A stretch of DNA of 64,000 nucleotides. Source: Thermogemmatispora sp042408965 (GTDB lineage: Bacteria > Chloroflexota > Ktedonobacteria > Ktedonobacterales > Ktedonobacteraceae). This document shows, piece by piece, positions 7,373 through 16,224 of the stretch (positions are counted from its first letter, which is position 1; each line of letters opens with the position of its first letter). The notes under the pieces were generated by a model. It worked only from the letters and a program-made list of their open reading frames with translations. It was not told the DNA's origin and searched no databases. A program made the translations under genes and the position numbers. The stretch covers positions 1 through 64,000 of the forward strand of contig JBHOQN010000005.1 of assembly GCA_042408965.1 (NCBI GenBank), given 5' to 3'.

Positions 7373-9694
7373 ATGGTACAGGCGACAAATCTCGGTTATC
7401 CACGCATCGGCGCCAGGCGTGAGCTGAAACAGGCCCTCGAGCGCTACTGGGCGGGTCAGCTCAGCGAAAGCGAGCTGCTGGAGCAGGCGGCCGCCCTGCG
7501 TCGAGAGCACTGGCTGCTCCAGCAGCAGCTCGGCCTGCAGCAGATCCCCTCGAACGACTTTTCGCTCTACGACCATGTGCTCGACACGATCATGCTGGTT
7601 GGCGCCGTCCCAGAGCGCTATCGGCGCGCTGGCTCCGGTCAGGGTCTTGAGACCTACTTTGCCATGGCACGCGGAATCGAGGCCGATGCCGCCGGCGGCG
7701 AGGCGCTCTCTCCCATGGAGATGACCAAGTGGTTTGACACCAACTATCACTACATTGTCCCAGAGTTTGAGGCCAGCCAGCGCTTTTATCTGGCCTCGAC
7801 GAAGCCGCTGGCTGAATTCAATGAGGCCCGTGCGCTGGGAGTGCAGACGCGCCCCGTGCTGCTGGGGCCAGTCTCCTTCCTGCTGCTTGGCAAGACCCAT
7901 CGTGAGGATCTCTCACCGCTGACCCTGCTGGATGAACTACTGCCTGTCTACGAAACCCTGCTCCAGCAACTGGCGGCCGCCGGCGCCGAGTGGGTACAGA
8001 TCGATGAGCCGTGCCTGGCGCTCGACCTGGAGATCGATGTGGCGCGCGTCTTTGGCGAGGCCTACACCCGGTTGAGCGCCGCCGCCCCGGCGCTGCGCCT
8101 GCTGCTGGCCACCTACTTTGGTGATTCTGGCGCGCAGCTCGCGACGATCCTGCACCTGCCGGTTGCGGCCGTGCATCTCGACCTGGTGCGGGCACCACAG
8201 CAGCTCGAAACGGCTCTGCGCGAGGCGCCGCCCACGCTGACGCTCTCGCTCGGTGTTGTTGACGGCCGCAATGTCTGGCGCTGCGATCTCGAACAGGCCC
8301 TGACGCTCGTCGAGCGCGCGCTGCAGCACCTCGGTCCCGACCGCGTCCTCCTCGCCCCCTCCTGCTCGCTACTGCATGTCCCTGTCGATCTAAACCTGGA
8401 GACGGAGCTGGACGCTGAACTCAGGCAGTGGCTGGCCTTTGCACGTCAGAAGCTTGAGGAGGTTGTCCTGCTTACCCGAGCGGCCAACGAGGGGCGAGCG
8501 GCCGTCGCGGAGGAGCTGGCCGAGAGCCGTGAAGCAGCAGCGCGGCGGCTAGCCTCTCCCCGCATTCATAATGCAGAGGTTAGCCAGCGCGTCCAGGCGG
8601 CCCGCGCCCGGCGCGCACAGCGGCGTAGTCCCTATGCGCAGCGTCGTGAACGCCAGCGTGGCAGGTTGCACCTTCCGCTGCTTCCCACAACGACGATTGG
8701 CTCCTTCCCTCAGACCGCCGAGGTGCGTGCAGCGCGGGCGGCCTTCAAAAATGGACGGCTGGCTTCTGCTGCCTATGAGGACTTTCTGCGCAGCGAGATC
8801 GAGCGCGCCATTCGCTTTCAGGAGGAGATCGGCCTGGATGTCCTGGTGCATGGCGAGTGCGAGCGCAGCGACATGGTGGAGTACTTCGCCGAGCAGCTCG
8901 ACGGCTTCCTCTTCACGCGCCACGGCTGGGTCCAGAGCTATGGCTCGCGCTGCGTGCGCCCGCCGATCATCTATGGCGATGTGCGTCGTCGTGGAGCGAT
9001 GACCGTGCGCTGGGCCTCTTTTGCTCAGTCCCTGACCGCGCGGCCTGTAAAGGGGATGCTCACGGGACCGGTCACCATGATGCAGTGGTCCTTTGTACGC
9101 GATGATCAGCCGCGGGAGGAGACCTGCTATCAGTTGGCACTGGCCCTCCATGATGAAGTACAGGATCTCGAGGCCGCCGGCATCCAGGTGATTCAAATCG
9201 ATGAGCCGGCCCTGCGCGAGGGGCTGCCCCTGCGGCGCTCGGAATGGGCTGCCTACCTGGACTGGGCTGTCGATTGCTTCCGTCAGGTCGCGGCCTCGGT
9301 GAGCGATGAGACGCAGATTCATACCCATATGTGCTACGCCGAGTTCGCCGATATCATCGAGGCTATCGCAGCCATGGATGCCGATGTCCTCTCGATCGAA
9401 GCCTCGCGCTCACAGCTAGAACTGCTCAACGTCTTCGTGCACTATCGCTATCCCCAGGAGATCGGTCCAGGGGTCTACGATGTCCACTCCCCCCATGTGC
9501 CCACTGTGGCCGAGTACGAGCAGCGTCTGCTGCGTGTGCTGGATGTCTTGCCGGTCGCGCAGGTATGGGTCAATCCCGATTGTGGACTGAAGACGCGCCG
9601 CTGGGAGGAGGTTCGGCCTGCTCTGATCAACATGGTCCAGGCCACGCGCGCGGTTCGCGCCCGTCTGGAGAGCGAGCGCGGCCTGCGGGTCTGA
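7373..9694 (+). CDS. metE: Cobalamin-independent methionine synthase MetE
   Basis: The 773-residue protein transfers a methyl group from 5-methyltetrahydrofolate (polyglutamate) to homocysteine without B12. It has the two-barrel MetE architecture. The N-terminal barrel starts NLGYPRIGARRELK; the C-terminal barrel starts at about residue 440 with TTIGSFPQT. Zinc ligands are seen in HTHMCYAEF (His and Cys), SIEASRS (Glu) and NPDCGLKTR (Cys), and the catalytic histidine in DVHSPHVP. It starts 29 bases after nrdB, after AAGGAACG. Being third in the operon, it falls under the same B12 riboswitch as nrdAB, which matches its role as the B12-free isozyme. Confidence 0.96.
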   Translation: MVQATNLGYPRIGARRELKQALERYWAGQLSESELLEQAAALRREHWLLQQQLGLQQIPSNDFSLYDHVLDTIMLVGAVPERYRRAGSGQGLETYFAMARGIEADAAGGEALSPMEMTKWFDTNYHYIVPEFEASQRFYLASTKPLAEFNEARALGVQTRPVLLGPVSFLLLGKTHREDLSPLTLLDELLPVYETLLQQLAAAGAEWVQIDEPCLALDLEIDVARVFGEAYTRLSAAAPALRLLLATYFGDSGAQLATILHLPVAAVHLDLVRAPQQLETALREAPPTLTLSLGVVDGRNVWRCDLEQALTLVERALQHLGPDRVLLAPSCSLLHVPVDLNLETELDAELRQWLAFARQKLEEVVLLTRAANEGRAAVAEELAESREAAARRLASPRIHNAEVSQRVQAARARRAQRRSPYAQRRERQRGRLHLPLLPTTTIGSFPQTAEVRAARAAFKNGRLASAAYEDFLRSEIERAIRFQEEIGLDVLVHGECERSDMVEYFAEQLDGFLFTRHGWVQSYGSRCVRPPIIYGDVRRRGAMTVRWASFAQSLTARPVKGMLTGPVTMMQWSFVRDDQPREETCYQLALALHDEVQDLEAAGIQVIQIDEPALREGLPLRRSEWAAYLDWAVDCFRQVAASVSDETQIHTHMCYAEFADIIEAIAAMDADVLSIEASRSQLELLNVFVHYRYPQEIGPGVYDVHSPHVPTVAEYEQRLLRVLDVLPVAQVWVNPDCGLKTRRWEEVRPALINMVQATRAVRARLESERGLRV

Positions 9695-9722
9695 ACGGAA
9701 CAGAACGGAACGAGTGGCTTAT

Positions 9723-9743
9723 GGGCAGGAGTCCCTCCTGCCC
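9723..9743 (+). terminator. Hairpin ending the nrdA-nrdB-metE operon
   Basis: GGGCAGGAG (9723-9731) and CTCCTGCCC (9735-9743) form a perfect 9-bp stem with a three-base loop 29 bases after metE. There is no T-tract, so this is a likely but not certain terminator. The preceding bases hold a duplicated GAACGGAAC unit of no clear role. Confidence 0.5.
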
Positions 9744-10165
9744 TATGGCAGGCTTGCTCCGCCGGAGGTATCTCACCGGGTGAGTAGCTGATCTGCAGTG
9801 GACCCACCCTCTCTGCGCCGGCTGCGCTCCAGTCGCTCTCATCAGCCTGCCTGCGATACTGTGAAACATTCCACAAAGCGAAAGTGACCGAGATCGTTTC
9901 TCTTCCTGCCGTCAACGATTACGCTTCTCCTGTAGAAGACACCTTGCAGGACGCTCAGTCTCCATCAATCACTGTACTGTCTCACATGGCAAGGAAGCCA
10001 GTGCACCTTTCTGGCATGCAAGCTGGCTGTATGTCTTTCCTCTCCCGGAAGAGGTCTCGTGCTCGTCGGTCGGCCCGGTACCCGGCAGTCGCCTGCCACG
10101 AGATCGACGTTTGCACGTGCAAACGTCCTTGCCGGTTGAGGCGTTCTTCTCATCGAGGTGCATCT
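9744..10165. promoter_or_regulatory. Intergenic region before the pseudokinase, with two palindromic sites
   Basis: No convincing gene is present. Two sites stand out. At 9860-9875 TGTGAAACATTCCACA resembles a Rex/CRP-like dyad with one mismatch. At 10106-10127 there is a perfect 22-bp palindrome (half-site GACGTTTGCAC, centre CACGTG) ending 38 bases before the ATG at 10166. The latter is well placed to be an operator. No clear -35/-10 pair was found. Confidence 0.5.
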
Positions 10166-13100
10166 ATGGATACGCCCGAAGCGGAGACACGGACGGGTGA
10201 TTACCACTTGAAGCGTCTCCTCGGTCGAGGCAGCTTCTCCGAGGTCTATCTGGGAGAGCAGCTCTCTACGGGGAAGGCGATCGTCTTCAAGCGTCTGCAC
10301 ATGTCCTTCTCTCCAGATGATCTGGTCTTATTCGTCTCGGTGATGCGTGTATACGCTGCTCTCCTCCATCCCCACCTGGTTCGTATCCTGGAGATTGGAC
10401 AGAGCAGCAGTGAACCTTTTATCGTCATGGAGTATGCCTCTGCTGGATCGCTGCGCCAGCGGCACCTGCCTGGCGCACAGGTGCAGCCAGAGGTCGTGAT
10501 GACCTATGTCAGGCAGATCGAAGGAGCCCTGCAGCATCTGCATCGCCAGGGGCGCCCCCACCTGAATCTCAAGCCCGAGAATGTGCTCCTCAAGGAAGAC
10601 GGCGCCCTCGTCCTGAGCGATGCCGGCCTGCTGAGTGTTCCGGTGCTGCACCGACAGCGGATGGAGCAGCGTTCCGGGAGCGCCGCTTACCTTGCCCCGG
10701 AGCAGATCCTGGGAGAGCCACTGCTCACCAGTGATCAGTACGCGCTGGGATGCATGCTCTACGAGTGGCTCACTGGTGAACCTCCCTTCAGAGGCTCGTT
10801 TGATGAACTATGCGCTCAGCATCTCTATGCTCCGCCTCTGGCCCTCTCCAGGCGCCTGGCGGCGCTTTCGCCACGCCTGGCCGCCACTGGCCTGGTCATT
10901 GAGAGGGCACTGGCCAAAGATCCGCTGCAGCGCTTCCCCTCCATCGAGGTCTTTGCACAGGAGCTCGATCGGGCCTGGCAGGAGGGCAGCGCCACACCGG
11001 CGGAGGTGATCACTGCAGGAGCTCAGGTGCGCGCTGAGCCATCCTCCGCGGCCGCGGCGCTCCCGCCTCCCGCCAGCTCCATGCAGACGGCTGGCGTCCC
11101 GCCACGGCTCTGTCGTCTCTGCCGCCAGCCGTTGCCAGCGGAGATGCGTGGGTCATGTCCCGCCTGTGGCTATCCCGCCGATCCCCTTCAGGAACAGCAT
11201 TTGCTCGAAACAGTCTTGCCCGTGTTACATCCGCTGGCGCGGGCGGGTATGGCCATGGTGCCTGTGGGCGGGCTGGCGCAGCTCACACTGCCCGCGCTGC
11301 TGCTGCTCAGGCGCGAGGCACAGTATGGGAGAGCACGCCTGAGCCTCGCCCAGCTGATCGATGCATACGCGCGGCGCCTGGGGGAGGTCCGGCAGCTCAC
11401 TGCAGCCCGGCAGCAGCGGGTGGCGAGCGCGCCGCCAGCGCGAGCCGCCGCTCCCGCTGGCATGAGAAGCCCGCTGATGGGAGTCCCCTCTCACGCGACT
11501 GCCTTCGGAGCACCCCCGCGAACAGCGGTCTCGTCAGGCGGCGCACGCTCCGGCCAGCCGGCAGCTCTCGTGCGGACCTCTGGCGCTCCTACCGGATCAT
11601 CCGCTGCGTCTGCGCCACCGGTGTGCCTCCCTCCGCGACGCAGTCCCGTGGCCATCCTGCGTCCTTTGATCGAGTCGCCGACTGCGCTGATGGTGGCGCT
11701 GGGAACCTTTCTCCTTGTGATTGCCATTCTTGTGCTGCCCTTTGCCTTTCGTGGGTCACCCCTGCCGCTGCCAGTGACGGCCGGCGCGCAGGCCTTCTTC
11801 GCCCTGATGGTAGTCGTCACCAGTCGCTCAACGCGCTTTCGTGAATTTACAGGCATCTATGCCACCTTCTTCGCCATCACAGTGCCTCTGCTGGCCCTCG
11901 ATCTCTTTCAGGGCGCCTTGATCACCAATTTCTGGTGGTTGGTGACGCTGGCCGCGCTCTACGCAGCCGCGACCTATGGTGCCCTGGCCGTTTACCAGCG
12001 CTTCAGCCCATTTGCAATCCTCGCCGCTGTTGCTCTTATCATTGCTTGTATCACGCTGGTTATTGCGGTAACGGCTGATCCACACTGGGTAACAGGTGTG
12101 TTGCTCGTACTGGCGCTGGTCCAGCTTGAGGCCCTGCCACACGTTGGGGCAGGCAGACCCTCGCCGTTGGAGCGCCTCTTTGCCACCTCGTGGGAGGTGC
12201 TGCGACCAGCGATGGCCTTCTCGTCACAGTTGCTGGCGTTTGGCATCATCGGAATCTACGGGCTGCTCACACTGTTCCTGCTCCTTGCGGGCCTCTGGTC
12301 CCCTGTTGGCAGCGGTGCCATCCTCCTCCTGTCCCTGCTGAGCCTGCTGACACCTGGAACCGCCCTGGTCGCGCTTCTCCTGGCGCTGGTCTGGCTCATA
12401 CGCTACACCGGACGCAGGCAGTGGCGCGAGGGTCATCACGCTATCGCGCTGCACCTGGTGCCGTGCGCCCTCCTTCCGAGCTATGCATACGGCGCAGGTC
12501 TGCCTCTGGTCGGTCAGCCAGGGCTGCAGCTGCTCACCGGTTTGGCGCTGCTGGCGCTCGCTCTCTTCTACGAGGCCAGCGCTCGCCTGGCCCCTGAGTG
12601 GTTCTGGCTCTACCTGCGGCCCGATCGTGCGCTGCGGTTCCTCAGGCTTGCCTTGCTGGTGCTCCTGCCGCTCTGGCTGGTGCCGGGAATCTGGCTAGAT
12701 CTACTGAAGACGGCGACCCTGGGGAACCTGCCCATCCTGGCTCCCTCGCCGCTGCTCGTGACAGATGGTGGAGTGCTCGTCGTTGGAGCCGCTCTGGCCG
12801 GGATGATGCTCCTCGCTCCGGCGCCAGAAGTAAACGCAGCCGGCAGACACGAGACGGTCCAGCTGAGTCCCTGGTGGCTCTTACTGGTGGGTCTCCTTGT
12901 CATCTGGGGCTATGCCGCCATAGGGATGGGGCTGAACTGGCTGGGGACCTTGTCGCTGTGGTGGTTGCTCTTACTGGCGAGCCTGCTGATCACATTCAAC
13001 TGGGGAGTGCGCAGGCGTTTTGGGGTGCGCTGGTCCGCCCCCGGCGATCTGCTGACCCTGGCCGTGGTGGCTCTGGTCGTTGCCATGGCGGTGATGCTGG

Positions 13101-15121
13101 CCAGTTATCCGGGCGCGTCGGATGCCGGTGCTGGCGAGCTGGCCTTGCTGGTGGTGAGCCTGGGCCTCTACGGGGTCCTCCTGGCGCAGCGCCGTTCGCT
13201 CTGGCTCTTTCTTCCCTGGCTGTCCGCGCTGCTCTGGGCGGAGCATGTCTCATCCGCGCGCGCCTTGCTCGTGGCCGGGCTGCTCCTTCCCATCGTGGCT
13301 GCCGTTGTGAGACGAATGATGCCCGCGCCGCAGGTGCACCAGCAGCCTGCAGTCCATTCTCGCGAGCTGCTGAACACCCCCTGGCAGTGGGACTGGCCAC
13401 TCTCCACGCTGGCGCTGATGTCTGGTCTTGTCCTGGTTCTCAGCCCTATCCTGAGCCAGGCAGCTCTCAGCATCTCTCCCACTCTCTTCTGGCCGCCTGC
13501 CGTGAGCGAAGCTCTGGTGCTGGCCATCTGCTGGTACTTGGCGGCGCTGCTCGGCAGAGACCGTAGCTGGGTCTGGCCTGCGGCGCTCTTCGCGCTGATC
13601 GCCCTCCTGCAGGCCAATCAGGCCTTCTGGGTGTTGAGCGTGGTAGCGGCGGGGACAGGGTTGGTGGGCAGTCTGGTCAGCCGCCTGCCAGGGAGACGCT
13701 GGGCCGTGCCCTGGTACGTCGTCGCAGCGATCAGCATGTCGCTGGTTCTGCGCGATGCCCTGAAGCCGCCCTGGTGGTTCTACGGTCCGTTCGTGTTAAG
13801 TGCACTGGCCGGCGTAGCCATGCTGGTCGCTCTGATCGAAGCGCTGCCCGAGATCCTCTGGCTGGTTCCTGTGTTCGCCGCTGTGGCCAGCTATACAGCA
13901 CTATGGGTCTATCCCGCTGGACTCAATCCGGCGTACATTGTGCTGCTTCCCGCAGGTGCGCTGCTCTGCGCTGCGCTGGCTCCTGTGCTTGGCATCCAGA
14001 TGCTGCGCGTCGCTCCCGCAACTGAGGGAACGCGGCGACGTCGAGGCCTGCGCGAGCGCAGCGTAGCCCCGCTCTATACAGCGGCGCTGGTCTTTGCGGG
14101 CGCGACTGGTCTGGCGTTCTGGGAGCCGCAGAGCGCTGCGTTTCAGCTCCCGATCGCGCTCCTCATGTTGCTCTATGCGCTGGTTGCGTTCGTTGTCGTG
14201 GTACGCGAGCATTTCCCGCTGGGAGCGTCAGTAGTGATCGGCCTGAGTCTGTGGGGAGCGGCGCTGCTGCTCTCCCGGTCGGCTGATGGACTGGCGCTGG
14301 TGGCTCTGGGGTCCCTGCTCACGGCACTGCTCGCTGATCGCCTGATCAAGGTGGCAGACGATCGCTGGCCGGTCCATCTGAGGAGCATCGTGCGGCCCTC
14401 CTGGGGACTGATCTGGGTGCCGCTCCTCCTCCTGGCCTGGGTGGGAGTTGGCTTTGTGCGGCCCTCGTTGGTAGCATACCTGCCGCAGGCCCTGCAGGGC
14501 TGGTGGCTCGCTCTGGTAGCTCTGCTGATCTACCTCTCGGCCCTGCTCTTGCGGCAGGCTGTGGTCGGCTGGATAGCTGTGCCTCTGCTGGCTGTGGCCC
14601 TGCTGGCCCCGCTGCTCCGCAGCGATGTCAGTGGTCTGAGCCTCTGCTGTGGGGTCTGTATCCTCGGCTCTGTGCTTCTGAGGCTCTCCTCTCGCCATCT
14701 GGCCTCCCCAGATGAGCACTGGCTGCGGCTGGCCTATGAGGCTCCTCTCGCTCTTGGCAGTGGTCTGGCGGTAGTGGCGACAGGCGTTGCTGGCAATCTG
14801 AGTCCGCACACGCTGCTAGCCACCCAGGCCGGCCTCCTCCTGCTGGCCGGTACGCTGGCGCTCTGGCTCTACGCGCGCCAGTCTGACCAGCCACTGCTCA
14901 CGCTGCCCGGGGCGCCGCTGGGCATCTGGGGGCTGTTGCTCGTGCAGAGCGGGCCAGCCTACCGCTGGCAGAGCTCGCAGATCAGCTCCCATCTTATGAT
15001 TACCCTTATCGCGGTTCTAGCCTGGCTGCTGGCCCTGCTGATGCCAGCGACAGGATCGCGGAGGCAGAGCGCTGGGCACAGCAGCGTCTCCTCAAGCACT
15101 GGGAGGCAGACCGATGATTGA
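10166..15121 (+). CDS. Giant Ser/Thr pseudokinase with zinc ribbon and large polytopic membrane domain
   Basis: This protein of 1651 residues starts with a Hanks-type kinase fold (residues 12-275): Gly-rich loop LGRGSFSEVYLG and the VFKRL lysine. The catalytic loop reads HLNLKPEN, with N134 replacing the catalytic Asp. The helix-C Glu position looks like Val (LFVSVMRVY), and DFG is DAG. It is therefore probably a pseudokinase. A four-Cys ribbon (CRLC...CPAC) lies near residues 315-335, then a Pro/Ala/Ser-rich linker. From about residue 505 to the end there are some thirty or more hydrophobic segments with no recognised domain. ATG at 10166 begins right at the kinase; longer in-frame extensions run through the palindromic region and are rejected. 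The 3' end overlaps the next gene by 8 bases. Confidence 0.85.
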   Translation: MDTPEAETRTGDYHLKRLLGRGSFSEVYLGEQLSTGKAIVFKRLHMSFSPDDLVLFVSVMRVYAALLHPHLVRILEIGQSSSEPFIVMEYASAGSLRQRHLPGAQVQPEVVMTYVRQIEGALQHLHRQGRPHLNLKPENVLLKEDGALVLSDAGLLSVPVLHRQRMEQRSGSAAYLAPEQILGEPLLTSDQYALGCMLYEWLTGEPPFRGSFDELCAQHLYAPPLALSRRLAALSPRLAATGLVIERALAKDPLQRFPSIEVFAQELDRAWQEGSATPAEVITAGAQVRAEPSSAAAALPPPASSMQTAGVPPRLCRLCRQPLPAEMRGSCPACGYPADPLQEQHLLETVLPVLHPLARAGMAMVPVGGLAQLTLPALLLLRREAQYGRARLSLAQLIDAYARRLGEVRQLTAARQQRVASAPPARAAAPAGMRSPLMGVPSHATAFGAPPRTAVSSGGARSGQPAALVRTSGAPTGSSAASAPPVCLPPRRSPVAILRPLIESPTALMVALGTFLLVIAILVLPFAFRGSPLPLPVTAGAQAFFALMVVVTSRSTRFREFTGIYATFFAITVPLLALDLFQGALITNFWWLVTLAALYAAATYGALAVYQRFSPFAILAAVALIIACITLVIAVTADPHWVTGVLLVLALVQLEALPHVGAGRPSPLERLFATSWEVLRPAMAFSSQLLAFGIIGIYGLLTLFLLLAGLWSPVGSGAILLLSLLSLLTPGTALVALLLALVWLIRYTGRRQWREGHHAIALHLVPCALLPSYAYGAGLPLVGQPGLQLLTGLALLALALFYEASARLAPEWFWLYLRPDRALRFLRLALLVLLPLWLVPGIWLDLLKTATLGNLPILAPSPLLVTDGGVLVVGAALAGMMLLAPAPEVNAAGRHETVQLSPWWLLLVGLLVIWGYAAIGMGLNWLGTLSLWWLLLLASLLITFNWGVRRRFGVRWSAPGDLLTLAVVALVVAMAVMLASYPGASDAGAGELALLVVSLGLYGVLLAQRRSLWLFLPWLSALLWAEHVSSARALLVAGLLLPIVAAVVRRMMPAPQVHQQPAVHSRELLNTPWQWDWPLSTLALMSGLVLVLSPILSQAALSISPTLFWPPAVSEALVLAICWYLAALLGRDRSWVWPAALFALIALLQANQAFWVLSVVAAGTGLVGSLVSRLPGRRWAVPWYVVAAISMSLVLRDALKPPWWFYGPFVLSALAGVAMLVALIEALPEILWLVPVFAAVASYTALWVYPAGLNPAYIVLLPAGALLCAALAPVLGIQMLRVAPATEGTRRRRGLRERSVAPLYTAALVFAGATGLAFWEPQSAAFQLPIALLMLLYALVAFVVVVREHFPLGASVVIGLSLWGAALLLSRSADGLALVALGSLLTALLADRLIKVADDRWPVHLRSIVRPSWGLIWVPLLLLAWVGVGFVRPSLVAYLPQALQGWWLALVALLIYLSALLLRQAVVGWIAVPLLAVALLAPLLRSDVSGLSLCCGVCILGSVLLRLSSRHLASPDEHWLRLAYEAPLALGSGLAVVATGVAGNLSPHTLLATQAGLLLLAGTLALWLYARQSDQPLLTLPGAPLGIWGLLLVQSGPAYRWQSSQISSHLMITLIAVLAWLLALLMPATGSRRQSAGHSSVSSSTGRQTDD

Positions 15122-16151
15122 ACAAATACCATCCTGGAACCGACTCCGCTGGAACTGGCTCTGGTACCTTGTGATGCTGACCGGAGCCGTGCTGGTTGGC
15201 CTGAGTACACCGCTGCCGCTGCGTCTCTACGAGCTGGGCCTCTTCGTCCTGCTGACCTGTCTGGCGATGCTCAGGGAGCGCCTGCCCGAAGCAGTGGTGC
15301 TACCCACGGCGCTGGCAGTCTGGATTCTGACCCTGCTCGACTGGCCGCTCCGGCAGATTCTGCTGGCCGGCAGTCTGCTCTGCACGCTGGTCTTCCTTTC
15401 GCAGCTCATCTGGCGAGTGATCGAGCCAGTCCATGGCGAGATCCCCGCCGCCGCACCGGCAACGGTACTGGCCCTGGGAGGCCAGATCGTCATCGTCTCG
15501 CTCTCGCTGGTGGTCTATGGGGGACCCGGCGCCTCTGTGGGCGATCTGCAGGCCGGAGCGGCGGCCCTGGCCATCTTGAGTCTGCTTCTGCTGGCGGTGG
15601 CTGGGCTGCAGGAAGGACACACTCTGCGCAGGTGGTTAAGATACACTGCCGGCCTGTTGCTGGCGCTGGCACTCTCCTGGGAGCTACGTGTCCTGCCCGT
15701 CCTGACCGTTGACCTGTTCTGCCTGCCTGTCGCCAGCTACCTGGTGGTGCTGACACCTTTCCTGCTGCGTCATCGCGAGGCTGCTGGCAGCCAGAGCGTT
15801 GGCCGTGTGGTGGCTGTGCTCGGTGCTTGTTTGTTACTGGGGCCCTCCTTGCTGCTGAGCAACATTGATCATGGCAGTGCCGGAACGCTTCCAGCACGCT
15901 TAATCTCCATGTTGCTCTTGTTGGGGGAGTCGCTGGGACTCTTTCTCATCGGCAGCCTGGCGCGCGTGCGCTTTTTTGTCTTTGGCGGTGCGGCGCTCGT
16001 CATTGTGGGAGCTATTGAAGCGCTCATCTACGCCGCGGCCGGTGGAGAGCAGCCAGGCCGCCAGCTCATCTGGTGGGCGCTGGCCCTGTCCGGCCTCACC
16101 CTGGTCGGGGGAGCGCTCCTCCTGACACTGCGGCGCTCGCGCCATGGGTAG
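15114..16151 (+). CDS. Polytopic membrane protein, partner of the pseudokinase
   Basis: A 345-residue, very hydrophobic protein with about nine or ten membrane segments and no motif I recognise. Its ATG lies within the last codons of the pseudokinase gene (8-base overlap), so translation is coupled and the two products probably work together. Leu/Ala-rich composition resembles the upstream membrane domain, so it may be a split-off or duplicated part of the same module. Function unknown. Confidence 0.75.
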   Translation: MIEQIPSWNRLRWNWLWYLVMLTGAVLVGLSTPLPLRLYELGLFVLLTCLAMLRERLPEAVVLPTALAVWILTLLDWPLRQILLAGSLLCTLVFLSQLIWRVIEPVHGEIPAAAPATVLALGGQIVIVSLSLVVYGGPGASVGDLQAGAAALAILSLLLLAVAGLQEGHTLRRWLRYTAGLLLALALSWELRVLPVLTVDLFCLPVASYLVVLTPFLLRHREAAGSQSVGRVVAVLGACLLLGPSLLLSNIDHGSAGTLPARLISMLLLLGESLGLFLIGSLARVRFFVFGGAALVIVGAIEALIYAAAGGEQPGRQLIWWALALSGLTLVGGALLLTLRRSRHG

Positions 16152-16191
16152 TGACGAGTGAGGGCACGTGCAGCCAGCTCATCCAGGGGCC

Positions 16192-16224
16192 GGACCGGTT
16201 CAGACAAAGCCTCTGAGCCGGTCC
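16192..16224. terminator. Hairpin between convergent genes
   Basis: GGACCGGTTCAG (16192-16203) pairs with CTGAGCCGGTCC (16213-16224), 12 bp with one wobble. It overlaps the stop codon of the minus-strand kinase and lies 40 bases after the plus-strand membrane-protein gene. It could serve both directions. Confidence 0.5.

Noticed and set aside
9884..10165. 94-codon extension at the 5' end of the pseudokinase gene
   Set aside because: It starts with GTG, crosses the 22-bp palindrome and has no family resemblance; the ATG at 10166 leads directly into the kinase fold.
12598..13566. 322-codon ORF in another frame of the giant pseudokinase gene
   Set aside because: It lies inside a continuous 1651-codon gene and is rich in Arg, Gly and Ala without any domain.
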